DNA of 64,000 nt from an uncultured Lachnospiraceae bacterium (GCA_946549035.1 CAMNQH010000001.1:1-64000), one strand, 5' to 3'. Numbered from the stretch's first letter, positions 17,527-28,194 are shown. A program made the numbers and translations. Notes: generated by a model from the letters alone, not told the origin.

Positions 17527-18606
17527 TCAACGTTCAACTTTCCGCATCTGTCTTTTGACTTTCTTAAAAACACGAATAATATCAGGGTCATAATAGACGC
17601 CGGCCCGGCTCTCAAGCAACGCCACCCCTTCTTCTTCCGTAATACTATCCTTATAATCTTCCTGAATAATATCATACATATCTACTACAGCCGTTATCCT
17701 GGCAGAAAGAGGAATCTCTTTGCCCTTAATACCTCTGGGCCTGCCCTTTCCATCCCATCGCGTATGATGATATCTGGCAATTTCTATGGCCATGGCTAAA
17801 AACTCATTCTGAAACGTAAGGTCATAAATCTGCTTCAGCATATGGGCTCCCTGCCTGGCATGAACGTCTAATTCTTCCAGGGCCGCCTCGTCATCCTCTG
17901 TCAGAGGATTTACCATCACTCCCTCCGGGATGCGAAGCTTCCCAATATCGTGGAGCATAGACGCCACTTCAATTTCCTGAATAAAATTCTCAGATACGTC
18001 TTCTTCGAAATCCGGGCTAAGCTGTAAGCTCTGAGCCAAAATCCGGCAATTATGTCCAACATTATCCATATGGCTCTCTCGCCCCTGGTCATTTTCCTCC
18101 GATATCCTGGCCAGTGCATATAAGGTATTGCGCTGCTCCTCTTCCAGACGTTTCATCTGATTCTCGATCACCATATGAAGATTACGGTTGCTTTCTTCCA
18201 GTTCCCGCTTCATCTGGTAAATCTTCAAGTGGGTATTAACCCGCATGGCAACTTCACGCATATCAAAGGGCTTGGTGATAAAGTCCACGCATCCCAGTTC
18301 AAAACCCTTCCATTTATTTTCCTTTGCCGTATCTCCGGAAATAAAGATAATCGGAATATCCCTGGTATGCACATTCTTTTTTAACCGCTCGCTAAACTCA
18401 AAGCCGCCAATCTCCGGCATATAAATATCCAGCAGGATCAGCTGCGGCCGCTCTTCATCCACCAGACGGGCCGCTTCCTTTGCACTGGACGCGCATCGGG
18501 GTATATAGCCCATTCCCTGGATAATTTCTTCCAAAATACTCAGGTTTATCTCTACATCATCCACAATCAATATCCGGGGTATTTTCTCATTTTTCAAACC
18601 ATCCAT
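17527..18606 (-). CDS. response regulator with HD-GYP-like hydrolase domain
   Basis: A 359-residue two-domain protein. Residues 10-130 form a receiver with phospho-acceptor Asp60 (LILLDIYMP) and Lys112. A coiled-coil linker at 132-165 leads to an HD domain. The HD pair is His219-Asp220 in MLHDIGKLRIPEGV, and HHTRWDGKGRPRG follows at 280-292. In cyclic-di-GMP phosphodiesterases of the HD-GYP type the last motif has Gly-Tyr-Pro; here it is Gly-Arg-Pro, so activity on cyclic di-GMP is uncertain. The gene lies 3 bases after the PAS kinase gene, which is its probable phosphodonor. Confidence 0.88.
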   Translation of the reverse strand: MDGLKNEKIPRILIVDDVEINLSILEEIIQGMGYIPRCASSAKEAARLVDEERPQLILLDIYMPEIGGFEFSERLKKNVHTRDIPIIFISGDTAKENKWKGFELGCVDFITKPFDMREVAMRVNTHLKIYQMKRELEESNRNLHMVIENQMKRLEEEQRNTLYALARISEENDQGRESHMDNVGHNCRILAQSLQLSPDFEEDVSENFIQEIEVASMLHDIGKLRIPEGVMVNPLTEDDEAALEELDVHARQGAHMLKQIYDLTFQNEFLAMAIEIARYHHTRWDGKGRPRGIKGKEIPLSARITAVVDMYDIIQEDYKDSITEEEGVALLESRAGVYYDPDIIRVFKKVKRQMRKVER

Positions 18607-18609
18607 CTG

Positions 18610-20037
18610 CTATATCCCTCCGATTTCGGCCTCCAGTTTTGTCTTCAGATCCTGATATCTCTTCATGCTCTTATCATAATCTTCCTTCCGCAGACACATT
18701 TCCATGCGAAATACCAGCTTCTTCAAATCCTCTCTGTCCTGCAACAACGATTTTAAATTGCTGGCAAAGCTCTCCGCTCTGTCCCAGGCCTCCAGCTCCA
18801 GACAAATAATGAGTTTCTCCATCTTGTTCCGAATCTCCTGTACGTTTTCTTGTGTACCGAAGCTGAAAAAATTCTCCATACTGTCGAACCTGTCAATGCT
18901 TGCGTTGTATTGCTTCAAAAGAGGCGTCTCCGTCTCCTGTATTCCCTGTTCCGCCTGTTGCTCCTGCTTGGCTCTGTCCAAACGGATCCGGAAGGAAAAT
19001 GTACTGCCCTTTCCCTTTTCGCTATCCAAACGGATATTTCCGCTCATTAGCTCTATCAGCTGCTTCGTAATTGTCAAACCAAGACCGGTTCCCCCGTATT
19101 TTCGTGTAATTGACGCATCTGCCTGGGCAAAGCTTTTGAAAATCTTATCCTGCTCTTCCTTTGTCATTCCGATCCCGGTATCCTTCACCATGAAAAACAG
19201 CTCCAGCTCATTATCAAATTCCAACGTCTTGGTAATCTCGATACTGATGTAGCCTACTGATGTAAACTTCACTGCATTGGAAAGCAGATTATTCAATATC
19301 TGGATAATGCGCAGCTCGTCGCCTACTACATTCTCCGGTATATCTTCCGCTACATTTGCAATCAGATACAACCCTTTTTCATTGATTAACGTAATGCTTG
19401 TGTCAATCACATGATTAATCATATTACGAAAGTTAAATTCTTTTTTCTCTATCGTGAATTTTCCCGCTTCCATCTTAGAGAAATCCAGAATATTATTGAT
19501 AATGGCCGCCATGTTTTCACAGCATTGAAGGATAATATCCGTTGTCCGCAGCTGTTTGGAATCTAAATTTGTGTCACGCAGCGTGGTCAAATGCCCTCGC
19601 ATACCATTCAATGGCGTCCGCAGCTCATGGGTCACATTTGCCACAAACTCATTTCTGGCCTTCATAGCCTCCGCCGTCTCTTCCCGCACCCGCACCAGCT
19701 GTCGTTCCAGTTCATGGCGCTGAGTACTGTCTGTGGCCAGCAGGTGATAATGCCCCTGTTCCACCTGAGACGGCACCACCTTAATGGAGGCGGTAAAACA
19801 GGACTGATTCTTTCTATATAATACGGCCTCAGACGCTTTTTGAATCTCATCCAGGGAAAATTCCTGACTGTCATCCAAAAATTGCTTCAGAACCACATCC
19901 TTCATATGCAGATGATCCATGCCTTCTTCATACCCCAGCTCTTGAATCGCCGCCCGGTTAGAAAACTGAATCCTTCCCGTCTCGTCAAATACCAGAATAA
20001 TTTCCATTAATTGGTCGATAAGCTCTATTCGTTCCAT
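18610..20037 (-). CDS. PAS-domain histidine kinase with C-terminal Hpt-like region
   Basis: A cytosolic sensor kinase of about 475 residues, without membrane helices. Residues 1-105 form a PAS domain (ILVFDETGRIQFSNRAAIQELGY). HisKA has His137 in VTHELRTPLNGMRGH. HATPase_c shows LNNLLSNAVKFT, KDTGIGMTKEEQ and GTGLGLTITKQL. From about residue 385 a helical domain follows; its WDRAESFASNLKSLL resembles an Hpt helix with Ser where the phospho-His would be. I prefer the ATG at 20037, preceded by GGCGGTGA; an ATG at 20070 adds 11 residues but has no spaced ribosome site. It probably signals to the HD regulator directly downstream. Confidence 0.87.
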   Translation of the reverse strand: MERIELIDQLMEIILVFDETGRIQFSNRAAIQELGYEEGMDHLHMKDVVLKQFLDDSQEFSLDEIQKASEAVLYRKNQSCFTASIKVVPSQVEQGHYHLLATDSTQRHELERQLVRVREETAEAMKARNEFVANVTHELRTPLNGMRGHLTTLRDTNLDSKQLRTTDIILQCCENMAAIINNILDFSKMEAGKFTIEKKEFNFRNMINHVIDTSITLINEKGLYLIANVAEDIPENVVGDELRIIQILNNLLSNAVKFTSVGYISIEITKTLEFDNELELFFMVKDTGIGMTKEEQDKIFKSFAQADASITRKYGGTGLGLTITKQLIELMSGNIRLDSEKGKGSTFSFRIRLDRAKQEQQAEQGIQETETPLLKQYNASIDRFDSMENFFSFGTQENVQEIRNKMEKLIICLELEAWDRAESFASNLKSLLQDREDLKKLVFRMEMCLRKEDYDKSMKRYQDLKTKLEAEIGGI

Positions 20038-20102
20038 CCCGTCACCGCCCTTGCCGCTGATTGCCGGCATTTCCTGTCAGTCAATGATATCTCTGCTTTC
20101 TT

Positions 20103-21803
20103 CTAGCTCTCGCTCACAGAGCCGGCATACTCTTCACGTAACTTAAATTCTGCCACAAGGTCTTTCAGCATTTCCGCCTGTCCGGAAAGCTCCTGGCTGG
20201 CCGCTGCGCTCTCTTCGGCAGTGGCAGAGTTAGTCTGTACAACTCCGGAAATCTGGTCTACACCCATAGCAACCTGTTCAATCGCTCCTGCCTGCTCTTT
20301 GGATGCGTCTGCAATCCGATCTACCATATCAGAAGCTGTGCGAACGCCTTCTACTACTTTCATCAAAGCCTGCGCCGTTGCGTCTGCAAGCTGAGTTCCT
20401 CTGGAAACCGCATCCATGGAGCTTTCAATAAGGCTTGCGGTATCCGCCGATGCATCGGAACTCTTGCTGGCCAGATTACGCACTTCTTCTGCCACAACTG
20501 CAAATCCTTTGCCTGCACTACCTGCACGGGCAGCTTCCACAGATGCATTCAACGCCAGAATATTGGTCTGGAACGCGATATCTTCAATCGTCTTGATAAT
20601 CTTTCCAATCTCATTGGAGGTACGTGTAATCTCTTCCATAGCGGCGGTCATCTCCCGCATCTGGCCGTTGCATTCTTCCACTTCATCCCCTGCCATATTT
20701 GTCTGGCTTCTAGCTTCCATGGCATTCTCCGCCGTGCTCTTAACCTGCTGGGTAATATCTTCAATCGTAGCTACCAGCTCTTCTACTGCAGCGGCCTGTG
20801 ATGTAGCGCCCTGGGCAAGATCCTGGGCTCCCATAGATACCTGGCCGGAACCGGAAGCAACCTGATCGGCGCTGCGGTTGATTTGGCCTAAGGTAGAACT
20901 CAAATCACGGTTCAGTTTCCGGATGGATAAAAGCAGGTTCTGGCAGCTACCTACATAACTCTCCTCCGCTCTGGTACGCACGTCAAAATTGCCATTTGAC
21001 ATTTCCTCTAAAAGCATGGAAGCATCGGTGATAACGTCTCCTAAGATCTCCGTCATACGCTTGAAGGAATTTGCCAGGCTTCCCAGCTCATCTTTAGATT
21101 TGTATGTAATCTTAATATCAAAATCACCCGCTACAATCTTATCTGCCGCCGCTTCCAGCTCACGGATAGGACGGGTAATTCCTCTGGTCAGATACAGAGA
21201 AAGAATCAGGGTAATCAAAAGCGCTCCGCCAGCCATAGCAATCTGCGCCATCACCAGCTGTGACTGAAGCTTTACGGTTTCTTCAAAATCTGTCTCTGCC
21301 GTAGCATCCACAACATTACTAATCTCTATCAGAGTATTCACCGCCTGCTCCACCAGGGGCTGGTATTCATCCAGCAGCATATCCTGCGCCTTCATCTTAT
21401 CCGTACTTGACAGCCCCATAACAGTCTCTTGTAAAGTTACGGCTTCCCGCACATAACCTTCGAACGCATCCAGCAGTTCCGGTTCGCTTTTAAAATTCGC
21501 GAACAGCCATTCTGCATTTTCTTCCAGCAAGGCCATTTCCTTTTCTAAATCTGCCTGAAACTCCTTACTTTTTTCTGCATCGTCCTCAATCGTCATAAAA
21601 GAGAGGTCTTTCACAATAATCTGCAGCCCGCGGCGCATACTCATCACTCTGCTGTTGACTTGATAACTCACATGGTAAAACTCCGAGTACTTACTCATGT
21701 TTTTGCTCAGCCCCGTAATTGCCACCGCAACCGTTGCGCAGAACAGTATGATAATAAGCAAAAATGTCAGCAGCAATTTCTTTCCGATTTTCAGATTTCT
21801 CAT
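20103..21803 (-). CDS. methyl-accepting chemotaxis protein with 4-helix-bundle sensor
   Basis: A 566-residue receptor and the first gene of the chemosensory unit. A membrane helix at about 8-32 ([20 protein letters not shown]) is followed by an all-helical extracellular domain of about 160 residues typical of four-helix-bundle sensors. A second helix lies at about 195-215 ([19 protein letters not shown]). HAMP follows ([19 protein letters not shown]), a second HAMP-like segment, and the signalling hairpin [21 protein letters not shown] start at ATG 21803 ([11 protein letters not shown]) with GGAAG five bases upstream; the open frame continues 18 codons further. Its ligand cannot be inferred. 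Confidence 0.92.
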   Translation of the reverse strand: MRNLKIGKKLLLTFLLIIILFCATVAVAITGLSKNMSKYSEFYHVSYQVNSRVMSMRRGLQIIVKDLSFMTIEDDAEKSKEFQADLEKEMALLEENAEWLFANFKSEPELLDAFEGYVREAVTLQETVMGLSSTDKMKAQDMLLDEYQPLVEQAVNTLIEISNVVDATAETDFEETVKLQSQLVMAQIAMAGGALLITLILSLYLTRGITRPIRELEAAADKIVAGDFDIKITYKSKDELGSLANSFKRMTEILGDVITDASMLLEEMSNGNFDVRTRAEESYVGSCQNLLLSIRKLNRDLSSTLGQINRSADQVASGSGQVSMGAQDLAQGATSQAAAVEELVATIEDITQQVKSTAENAMEARSQTNMAGDEVEECNGQMREMTAAMEEITRTSNEIGKIIKTIEDIAFQTNILALNASVEAARAGSAGKGFAVVAEEVRNLASKSSDASADTASLIESSMDAVSRGTQLADATAQALMKVVEGVRTASDMVDRIADASKEQAGAIEQVAMGVDQISGVVQTNSATAEESAAASQELSGQAEMLKDLVAEFKLREEYAGSVSES

Positions 21804-21907
21804 ATTTACTTCCATTCCTTTCATTCCGCGTAGGTAAAAATTGGTATTTAGCCACAATTATGATCCCCTGACGCTTATTCTTTAAGTTAATTATACTGAT
21901 GCTCTCT

Positions 21908-21936
21908 ATTATAGTCGATTTTTGTGCATCTGTCCA
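21908..21936 (-). promoter_or_regulatory. promoter of the chemosensory operon
   Basis: On the minus strand TGGACA (21936-21931), a 17-base spacer, TATAAT (21913-21908), about 105 bases before the MCP start. No other strong promoter or terminator was seen between here and 12.0 kb. Confidence 0.65.
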
Positions 21937-21967
21937 GACCATCTGCATATCATTCGAATAATTTAGA

Positions 21968-22012
21968 AAATACAAGCCGAAGCCCGGTATATACTCATAC
22001 CGCGCTCCGGCT
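21968..22012 (-). terminator. terminator after glgP
   Basis: A stem of about 16 pairs: on the minus strand AGCCGGAGCGCGGTAT pairs with ATACCGGGCTTCGGCT, followed by TGTATTTT. It separates glgP from the MCP promoter. Confidence 0.8.
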
Positions 22013-22086
22013 AACCAGCTTATTCAGGGATATCTTAAGGCATATTGTTCCAGTTATTTCCTTAACAATATTTCCCTGTAGACGGA

Positions 22087-24603
22087 CTATCTGCGAAAAA
22101 ATCCTTTGCCTGTGCGTACGTCATTTTCTTTTTTTTCACTCTCCGGCATGTTTACCACAATTTTGTCCAAATGCCAAATATCATCTACATATTCCTGAAT
22201 GGTGCGGTCCGATGTAAACTTTCCTGCATGAGCTACGTTCAAAATCGCTTTTTTCGCCCATCCCGCTTCATCCTTATATGCATCCTGCACACGTTTTTGG
22301 GCCTCTGCATACGCCCGGAAATCTTTCAGAATAAAGTAGGTGTCCGCATACCGGGTACTTTGTGTATTCAGCAAAGAATTGTACAGAGGACGGAACAGCT
22401 CTGAATCGTTGGGAGAATAAAATCCGCTGATTAACTGTGTCAGCACCTGGCGAATCTCCTGATCGCTGTTAAAAATCTGCATGGGATCATAATCACGTTT
22501 CTTCTCATGTTCAATTACTTCATCTGAACTCATTCCAAAGATAAATGCATTCTCGGCTCCCACTTCTTCTACAATCTCTACATTTGCTCCGTCCATGGTC
22601 CCCAAGGTTACCGCACCGTTCAGCATAAACTTCATATTTCCGGTTCCGGAGGCCTCCTTGCTGGCTGTGGAAATTTGTTCGCTTACATCTGCCGCCGCAA
22701 AAATCCACTCCGCATTGGAAACCCGGTAATCTTCAATGAACACCACTTTAATCTTTCCGCCGATGCTCCGGTCGTTATTGACTACTTCCGCCACCGCATT
22801 GATCAGCTTAATGGTCAGCTTGGCAATCTTATACCCTGCCGCCGCTTTCGCTCCAAAAATAAATGTTCTGGGATAGAAATCCAGTTCCGGATGCTCCTTA
22901 ATCTGATTGTACAGATACATCACATGAAGGATATTCAGCAGCTGACGCTTGTATTCATGCAGACGTTTTACTTGAACATCGAAAATGGACCGAGGATCCA
23001 CTTCAATCCCATTGTGCTGCATAATATAGTCCGCAAGACGCAGCTTATTCTGGTACTTGATATTCATAAATTCCTGCTGGGCTTTTTTATCGTCGGCATA
23101 GACCGCCAGCTTTTTAATATGAGGCAGATCCGTCACCCATTCGTCTCCGATATGATCCGTCACCCATTGCGCTAACAGAGGATTCCCATGATACAAAAAT
23201 CTTCTCTGGGTAATCCCATTGGTCTTATTATTAAACTTCTCCGGGTACATCTCGTAGAAGTCTCTCAGCTCCTGGTTTTTCAGAATCTCTGTATGAAGCC
23301 TTGCCACACCATTGACAGAGTAGCCTGCCGCAATAGCCAAATGCGCCATTTTTACCTGCCCGTTATAAATAATGGACATCTTTTCCACCCTGCGGTAATC
23401 TCCAGGGAATTTCGCCTGGATCTCCAGCACAAAACGGCGGTTGATTTCTTCTATAATCTGATAGATTCTGGGCAGCAGCCTGGAGAAAATCTCAATGGGC
23501 CATTTTTCCAGGGCCTCCGCCATAATCGTATGATTGGTGTAGGCACAAGTGTTTTTCGTAATCTCCCAAGCCTCTTCCCAGGCCATTCCTTCTTCGTCCA
23601 GTAAAATACGCATTAATTCCGCTACTGCAACTGTCGGATGGGTGTCGTTCATCTGAATGGCCACTTTTTCCGGCATCTTATGGAGATCCGGATGATTCTT
23701 CTTATATCTTGCAACCGCCCGCTGCACACTGGCAGATACAAAGAAATACTGCTGTTTCAGACGAAGTTCTTTTCCTGCAATATGATTGTCATTGGGATAC
23801 AATACATCCGTCAGATTCCTTGCCAGGTTCTCCTGTTCTACCGCCTTACGGTAATCTCCCTTGTCGAAGGAATCAAGCTCAAAGCATTCTACCGGCTCCG
23901 CATCCCAGATCATCAATGTATTTACTACATTATTATTATAGCCAATCACAGGCATATCGTAAGGAACGGCCCGAACGGACTGATAGCCTTCCTGAACAAA
24001 ACGAGTATAGCCGTTGGGCGTTACCTCCGCCCGAACATAACCTCCAAACTTGATTTCAAAGGTATGCTCCGGCCTGCGCAGTTCAAAGGGATATACATTT
24101 TTCAGCCAGTTATCCGGTACTTCTATCTGGAATCCATCTGAAATCTTCTGTTTAAACATTCCGTAACGATAACGGATTCCACAGCCGTAAGCAGGATATC
24201 CAAGGGTTGCCAAGGATTCCATAAAGCAGGCCGCCAAACGTCCCAGGCCGCCGTTTCCAAGAGCCGGATCCGGCTCCTCGTCCTCGATGGCATTCAAGTT
24301 AAATCCAAGCTCCTCCAGCGCTTCTTTTACCTCCTGGTGCGCCGTCAGGTTAATCAGATTATTCCCCAACGCCCGTCCCATCAAAAATTCCATGGACATA
24401 TAATATACCATCTTAGGATCCGCCCGGTCAAATTCTTTCTGAGTAGCCAGCCACTGATCAATAATCACGTCTTTAACCGCCATTCCCACAGCCTGATATA
24501 CCTCCTGGGTACTGGCCTCCTCGATGGTTTTCCGGAACAATAATCTAACATTGTCCTTGATGTCTTTGATGATCTCATCCTTCCGGATCTTTTTACTTTT
24601 CAT
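22087..24603 (-). CDS. glgP: glycogen/maltodextrin phosphorylase, in frame with ileS
   Basis: An 838-residue family GT35 phosphorylase, which releases glucose-1-phosphate from alpha-1,4-glucans using pyridoxal phosphate. Landmarks: YYMSMEFLMGRALGNNL, DPALGNGGLGRLAACFMESLA, NKTNGITQRRFL, KRLHEYKRQLLN, and the PLP site SKEASGTGNMKFMLNGAV. The ATG at 24603 has its own strong site, GAGGAGGACGAGC, so it can start independently. However, no stop codon separates it from ileS: the frame continues upstream as one 1926-codon ORF. No other glycogen genes are in the window. Pairing phosphorylase with a tRNA synthetase makes no obvious metabolic sense. Confidence 0.93.
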   Translation of the reverse strand: MKSKKIRKDEIIKDIKDNVRLLFRKTIEEASTQEVYQAVGMAVKDVIIDQWLATQKEFDRADPKMVYYMSMEFLMGRALGNNLINLTAHQEVKEALEELGFNLNAIEDEEPDPALGNGGLGRLAACFMESLATLGYPAYGCGIRYRYGMFKQKISDGFQIEVPDNWLKNVYPFELRRPEHTFEIKFGGYVRAEVTPNGYTRFVQEGYQSVRAVPYDMPVIGYNNNVVNTLMIWDAEPVECFELDSFDKGDYRKAVEQENLARNLTDVLYPNDNHIAGKELRLKQQYFFVSASVQRAVARYKKNHPDLHKMPEKVAIQMNDTHPTVAVAELMRILLDEEGMAWEEAWEITKNTCAYTNHTIMAEALEKWPIEIFSRLLPRIYQIIEEINRRFVLEIQAKFPGDYRRVEKMSIIYNGQVKMAHLAIAAGYSVNGVARLHTEILKNQELRDFYEMYPEKFNNKTNGITQRRFLYHGNPLLAQWVTDHIGDEWVTDLPHIKKLAVYADDKKAQQEFMNIKYQNKLRLADYIMQHNGIEVDPRSIFDVQVKRLHEYKRQLLNILHVMYLYNQIKEHPELDFYPRTFIFGAKAAAGYKIAKLTIKLINAVAEVVNNDRSIGGKIKVVFIEDYRVSNAEWIFAAADVSEQISTASKEASGTGNMKFMLNGAVTLGTMDGANVEIVEEVGAENAFIFGMSSDEVIEHEKKRDYDPMQIFNSDQEIRQVLTQLISGFYSPNDSELFRPLYNSLLNTQSTRYADTYFILKDFRAYAEAQKRVQDAYKDEAGWAKKAILNVAHAGKFTSDRTIQEYVDDIWHLDKIVVNMPESEKKENDVRTGKGFFRR

Positions 24604-27600
24604 GCTCGTCCTCCTCTGCTCGCATTTTTCTACTCCCAAAGCAACAGTCTCGCCATTGATGTTCCATTCTTTTTCATAACCCTGAGGCTGCGTCTCCGTA
24701 ATTGCCTCTGCAAGCACTTCTTTTTGTATCTGCGCTCCAAAGCGTTTAAATATCCCTTTAATTTTATTGTTCGCCTGATAAGTCAGCATAATCCGGTCCG
24801 TTACTTCAAACCCTGCTTCTTTCCGCATTGTCTGGATCTTGCTCACCAATTCCCGCACAAAGCCTTCTTCCAAAAGCTCCGGCGTCAAATTCGTATCCAA
24901 TACGACAGTCACATCATTATCTGTCTCCGTCACATAGCCCTCCGCCTGCGTCACTGTAATCAGCAGGTCTTCTTCGGAAAGCAAAATATCGCTGCCAACG
25001 GAATCCAGACGAATAGCCCCCTGACTGTTCAACTGCTCCATGGCCTTATTTCCATCCAGCTTTGCCAATGCCGCCTGGATCTGTTTTAGGAATTTGCCAT
25101 ATTTTGGTCCCACCGTACGAAGCTGAGGCTTGAAGGTATAGCTGGTAAAGCTGCCTACGTCCTCCGTAATTGATAATTCCTTTACATTCAGTTCTTCTCT
25201 CACAATTTGTGCGAAATACTCCGGCACTTCAAAAGGCGCTTTTAAGAACATCTTGCCGATGGGCTGCCGGTTTTTGATATTAGCGGCATTTCTGCAGGCC
25301 CTTCCCATTACCACGACCTTTAATACACCATCCATATTTTGTTCCAGCACCGGATCGATCATAGCCTCATCCACCGCCGGAAAATCACAGAGATGAACGC
25401 TGGCCGGGGCGCTCTCGTCAACACTGCACACCAGATTCCGGTAAATATCTTCCGTCATAAAGGGAATCATTGGCGCTGCCGCTTTTGACACCGTTACAAG
25501 AGCTGTGTACAAGGTCATATATGCGTTTACCTTATCCTGCTCCATGCCTTTGGCCCAAAATCGTTCCCTGCTTCTTCTGACATACCAGTTACTCATATCG
25601 TCCACAAATTCCTGAAGCGCCCTTGCGGCCTCCGGTATGCGGTAATTCCCCAAATCATAATCCACCGTTTTCACCATGGAATTTAATCTGGACAAAAGCC
25701 ATTTGTCCATCACGGATAATTTATCATAATCCAAATGATATCTGGTGGCGTCAAAATTATCTATATTCGCATATAATACAAAAAATGCATAGGTATTCCA
25801 CAACGTCCCCATAAATTTCCGCTGCCCTTCCTGGACGACTTTTCCATGGAAGCGATTCGGCAGCCAGGGAGCGGAATTGATATAAAAATACCAGCGGATG
25901 GCGTCCGCCCCGTAAGTCTCTAATGCTTCAAAGGGATCCACTGCGTTCCCTTTGGACTTGCTCATTTTCTGGCCTTTTTCATCCTGCACATGGCCCAGCA
26001 CAATCACATTTTCATAAGGAGCTTTGTCAAACAGCAGGGTAGATTCCGCCAGCAGAGAATAGAACCACCCTCTGGTCTGATCCACCGCCTCGGAAATAAA
26101 CTTGGCAGGGAACTGTTGCTCAAATATCTCTTTATTTTCAAAGGGGTAATGATGCTGTGCAAAGGGCATCGCCCCGGAATCAAACCAACAGTCAATCACT
26201 TCCGGAACCCGGTGCATTTCTTTTCCGCACTTGGGGCAGCGGATGGTCACTTCATCAATGTAGGGCCTGTGAAGTTCAATTTCCTCAGGACAATTATCCG
26301 ACATGCTCTTTAACTCTTCCACGCTGCCAATGGAATGGGTATGACCGCATTCGCATTCCCAGATATTTAGGGGTGTTCCCCAGTAACGATTCCTGGAAAT
26401 CCCCCAGTCCTGCACATTTTCCAGCCAGTCCCCGAACCGGCCCTTGCCAATGCTCTCGGGAATCCAGTTAATCGTATTGTTGTTCCGAATCAAGGCGTCT
26501 TTTACTTCTGTCATTTTGATGAACCAGGATTCTCTTGCATAATAGATCAAAGGCGTATCGCATCTCCAGCAATGAGGATAGCTGTGCTCAAACTTAGGAG
26601 CATCAAAGAGCAGGCCCTGATCCTCCAAATCCTGGAGAATCATAGGATCCGCCTTTTTACAGAAGACTCCTGCATAAGGCGTCTCTTGTGTCATTTCACC
26701 TTTGCCGTCCACCAGCTGGACAAAGGGAAGGTCATATCTGCGCCCTACTTTTGCGTCATCCTCACCAAAGGCCGGGGCAATGTGTACGACGCCCGTACCG
26801 TCCGTCAACGTAACATACGTATCACAGACTACATAATGTGCCTTTTTGCCTTGCTTTGCAATGATATCCCCGGCACAATCAAATAGGGGCTCATATTCTT
26901 TGTACTCCAGGTCTTTTCCCACATAAGATTCCAGAATCTCATACGCCGCCCGGCCTTCTTCTGCCAGATTGCCCAGAACCGCATCCAGCAATGCTTTGGC
27001 CATATAGTAGGTATAACCGTCCACACAACTCACTTTTACATAATCTTCCTCCGGATTTACGCACAGCGCCACATTGGAAGGAAGGGTCCAGGGAGTGGTT
27101 GTCCAGGCTAAAATATATGCGTCCTCTCCTTTGACTTTAAAACGTGCAATGGCGGAACGTTCCTTCACATCTTTGTAGCCCTGAGCGACTTCCTGCGCCG
27201 AAAGGGGCGTTCCGCAGCGTGGACAGTAGGGAACAATCTTAAATCCTTTATATAAAAGCTTCTTATCCCAAATCTGCTTTAGCGCCCACCACTCGGATTC
27301 AATAAAATTATTGTCATACGTCACATAAGGGTCGTCCATGTCCGCCCAAAAGCCTACGGTTCCGGAAAAATCCTCCCACATGCCTTTGTACTTCCAAACA
27401 CTTTCCTTACATTTTTTGATAAAAGGCTCCAGGCCGTAAGCTTCTATCTGATCCTTTCCGTTGATGCCAAGAAGCTTTTCCACCTCCAGCTCTACCGGAA
27501 GGCCGTGAGTATCCCATCCCGCCTTCCGCGGAACCATTTTTCCTTTCATAGTCTGATAACGTGGAATCATATCTTTGATTACCCTGGTCAATACATGACC

Positions 27601-27768
27601 GATATGAGGCTTCCCATTGGCGGTGGGAGGGCCGTCGTAAAATGTATAGACTTCTCCCTCCCTCCGGTTTTCCATACTTTTTTCAAAAATCCGGTTTTCT
27701 TTCCAAAACTGTTCCGTGGCCTTTTCCCGGTCCACAAAATTCATGTTTGTATCAACCTTACTGTACAT
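24604..27768 (-). CDS. ileS: isoleucyl-tRNA synthetase, stop codon missing before glgP
   Basis: A synthetase of about 1055 residues with the class I motifs: HIGH at residues 55-58 in NGKPHIGHVL and KMSKS in GQKMSKSKGN. Length and C-terminus fit the second type of bacterial IleS, which lacks a zinc finger at the end and is known to resist mupirocin. The start is ATG 27768 with AAAAGGAGACGATC. The expected end is EWNINGETVALGVEK; instead of a stop, codon TGC (24624-24622) follows. Six more codons then run through the glgP ribosome site into its ATG. One base (TGC versus TGA) would restore a normal end, so this is a recent mutation, a sequencing error or a genuine fusion. A T-box leader precedes it. 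Confidence 0.93.
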
Positions 27769-27913
27769 GATCGTCTCCTTTTTCATAGAAAGTGTGCATT
27801 CTGGTACGCACTCGCACCGGAGCAAAGCTGCTATTACGGCTATATTTCCTTTACGCGTCGTGCGCATCCCCGAAGAGCCTTTATTTCATAGCCATAAATT
27901 CTTTCCTATGAAA

Positions 27914-28187
27914 CAAAAACCCCCGTCCGTAAAAGGACGAGGGAACCCCTGCGCATACCACCTGTTACATTGTACTTAAGAGTCATGCCCTTGCATACAT
28001 GATTCCTATAACGGAGGAATGAACCGTCAGCGCTTACTATCAGCCGGAGCTTGTCCTGCTGCTTTCAGCATCTGCTACTCGGAAGTGATCTTCGGCTGCA
28101 GGCTACTAATACCGGCTTCCACCATTCCGGCTCGCTGTAACGTTCTTCCTGCTGCTTACTGTCTTCGTCATGGTATTTTCATTATCG
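27914..28187 (-). ncRNA. T-box leader of ileS
   Basis: An untranslated leader of about 275 bases that senses uncharged tRNA-Ile. On the minus strand the T-box AGGTGGTATGCGC is at 27963-27951, matching the AGGTGG core but not the usual TACCGCG end. It is followed by a terminator stem CCCTCGTCC / GGACGGGGG and a T run (27943-27914). A candidate isoleucine specifier ATC lies at 28089-28087 inside AAGATCACTT, in the region expected for the 3' side of stem I. Binding of uncharged tRNA would favour the antiterminator and so ileS, and glgP by read-through. Confidence 0.8.
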
Positions 28188-28194
28188 TTTCTGT

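Noticed and set aside
22675-26886. Many long plus-strand ORFs opposite ileS and glgP
   Set aside because: They are antisense shadows of two strongly recognised genes.
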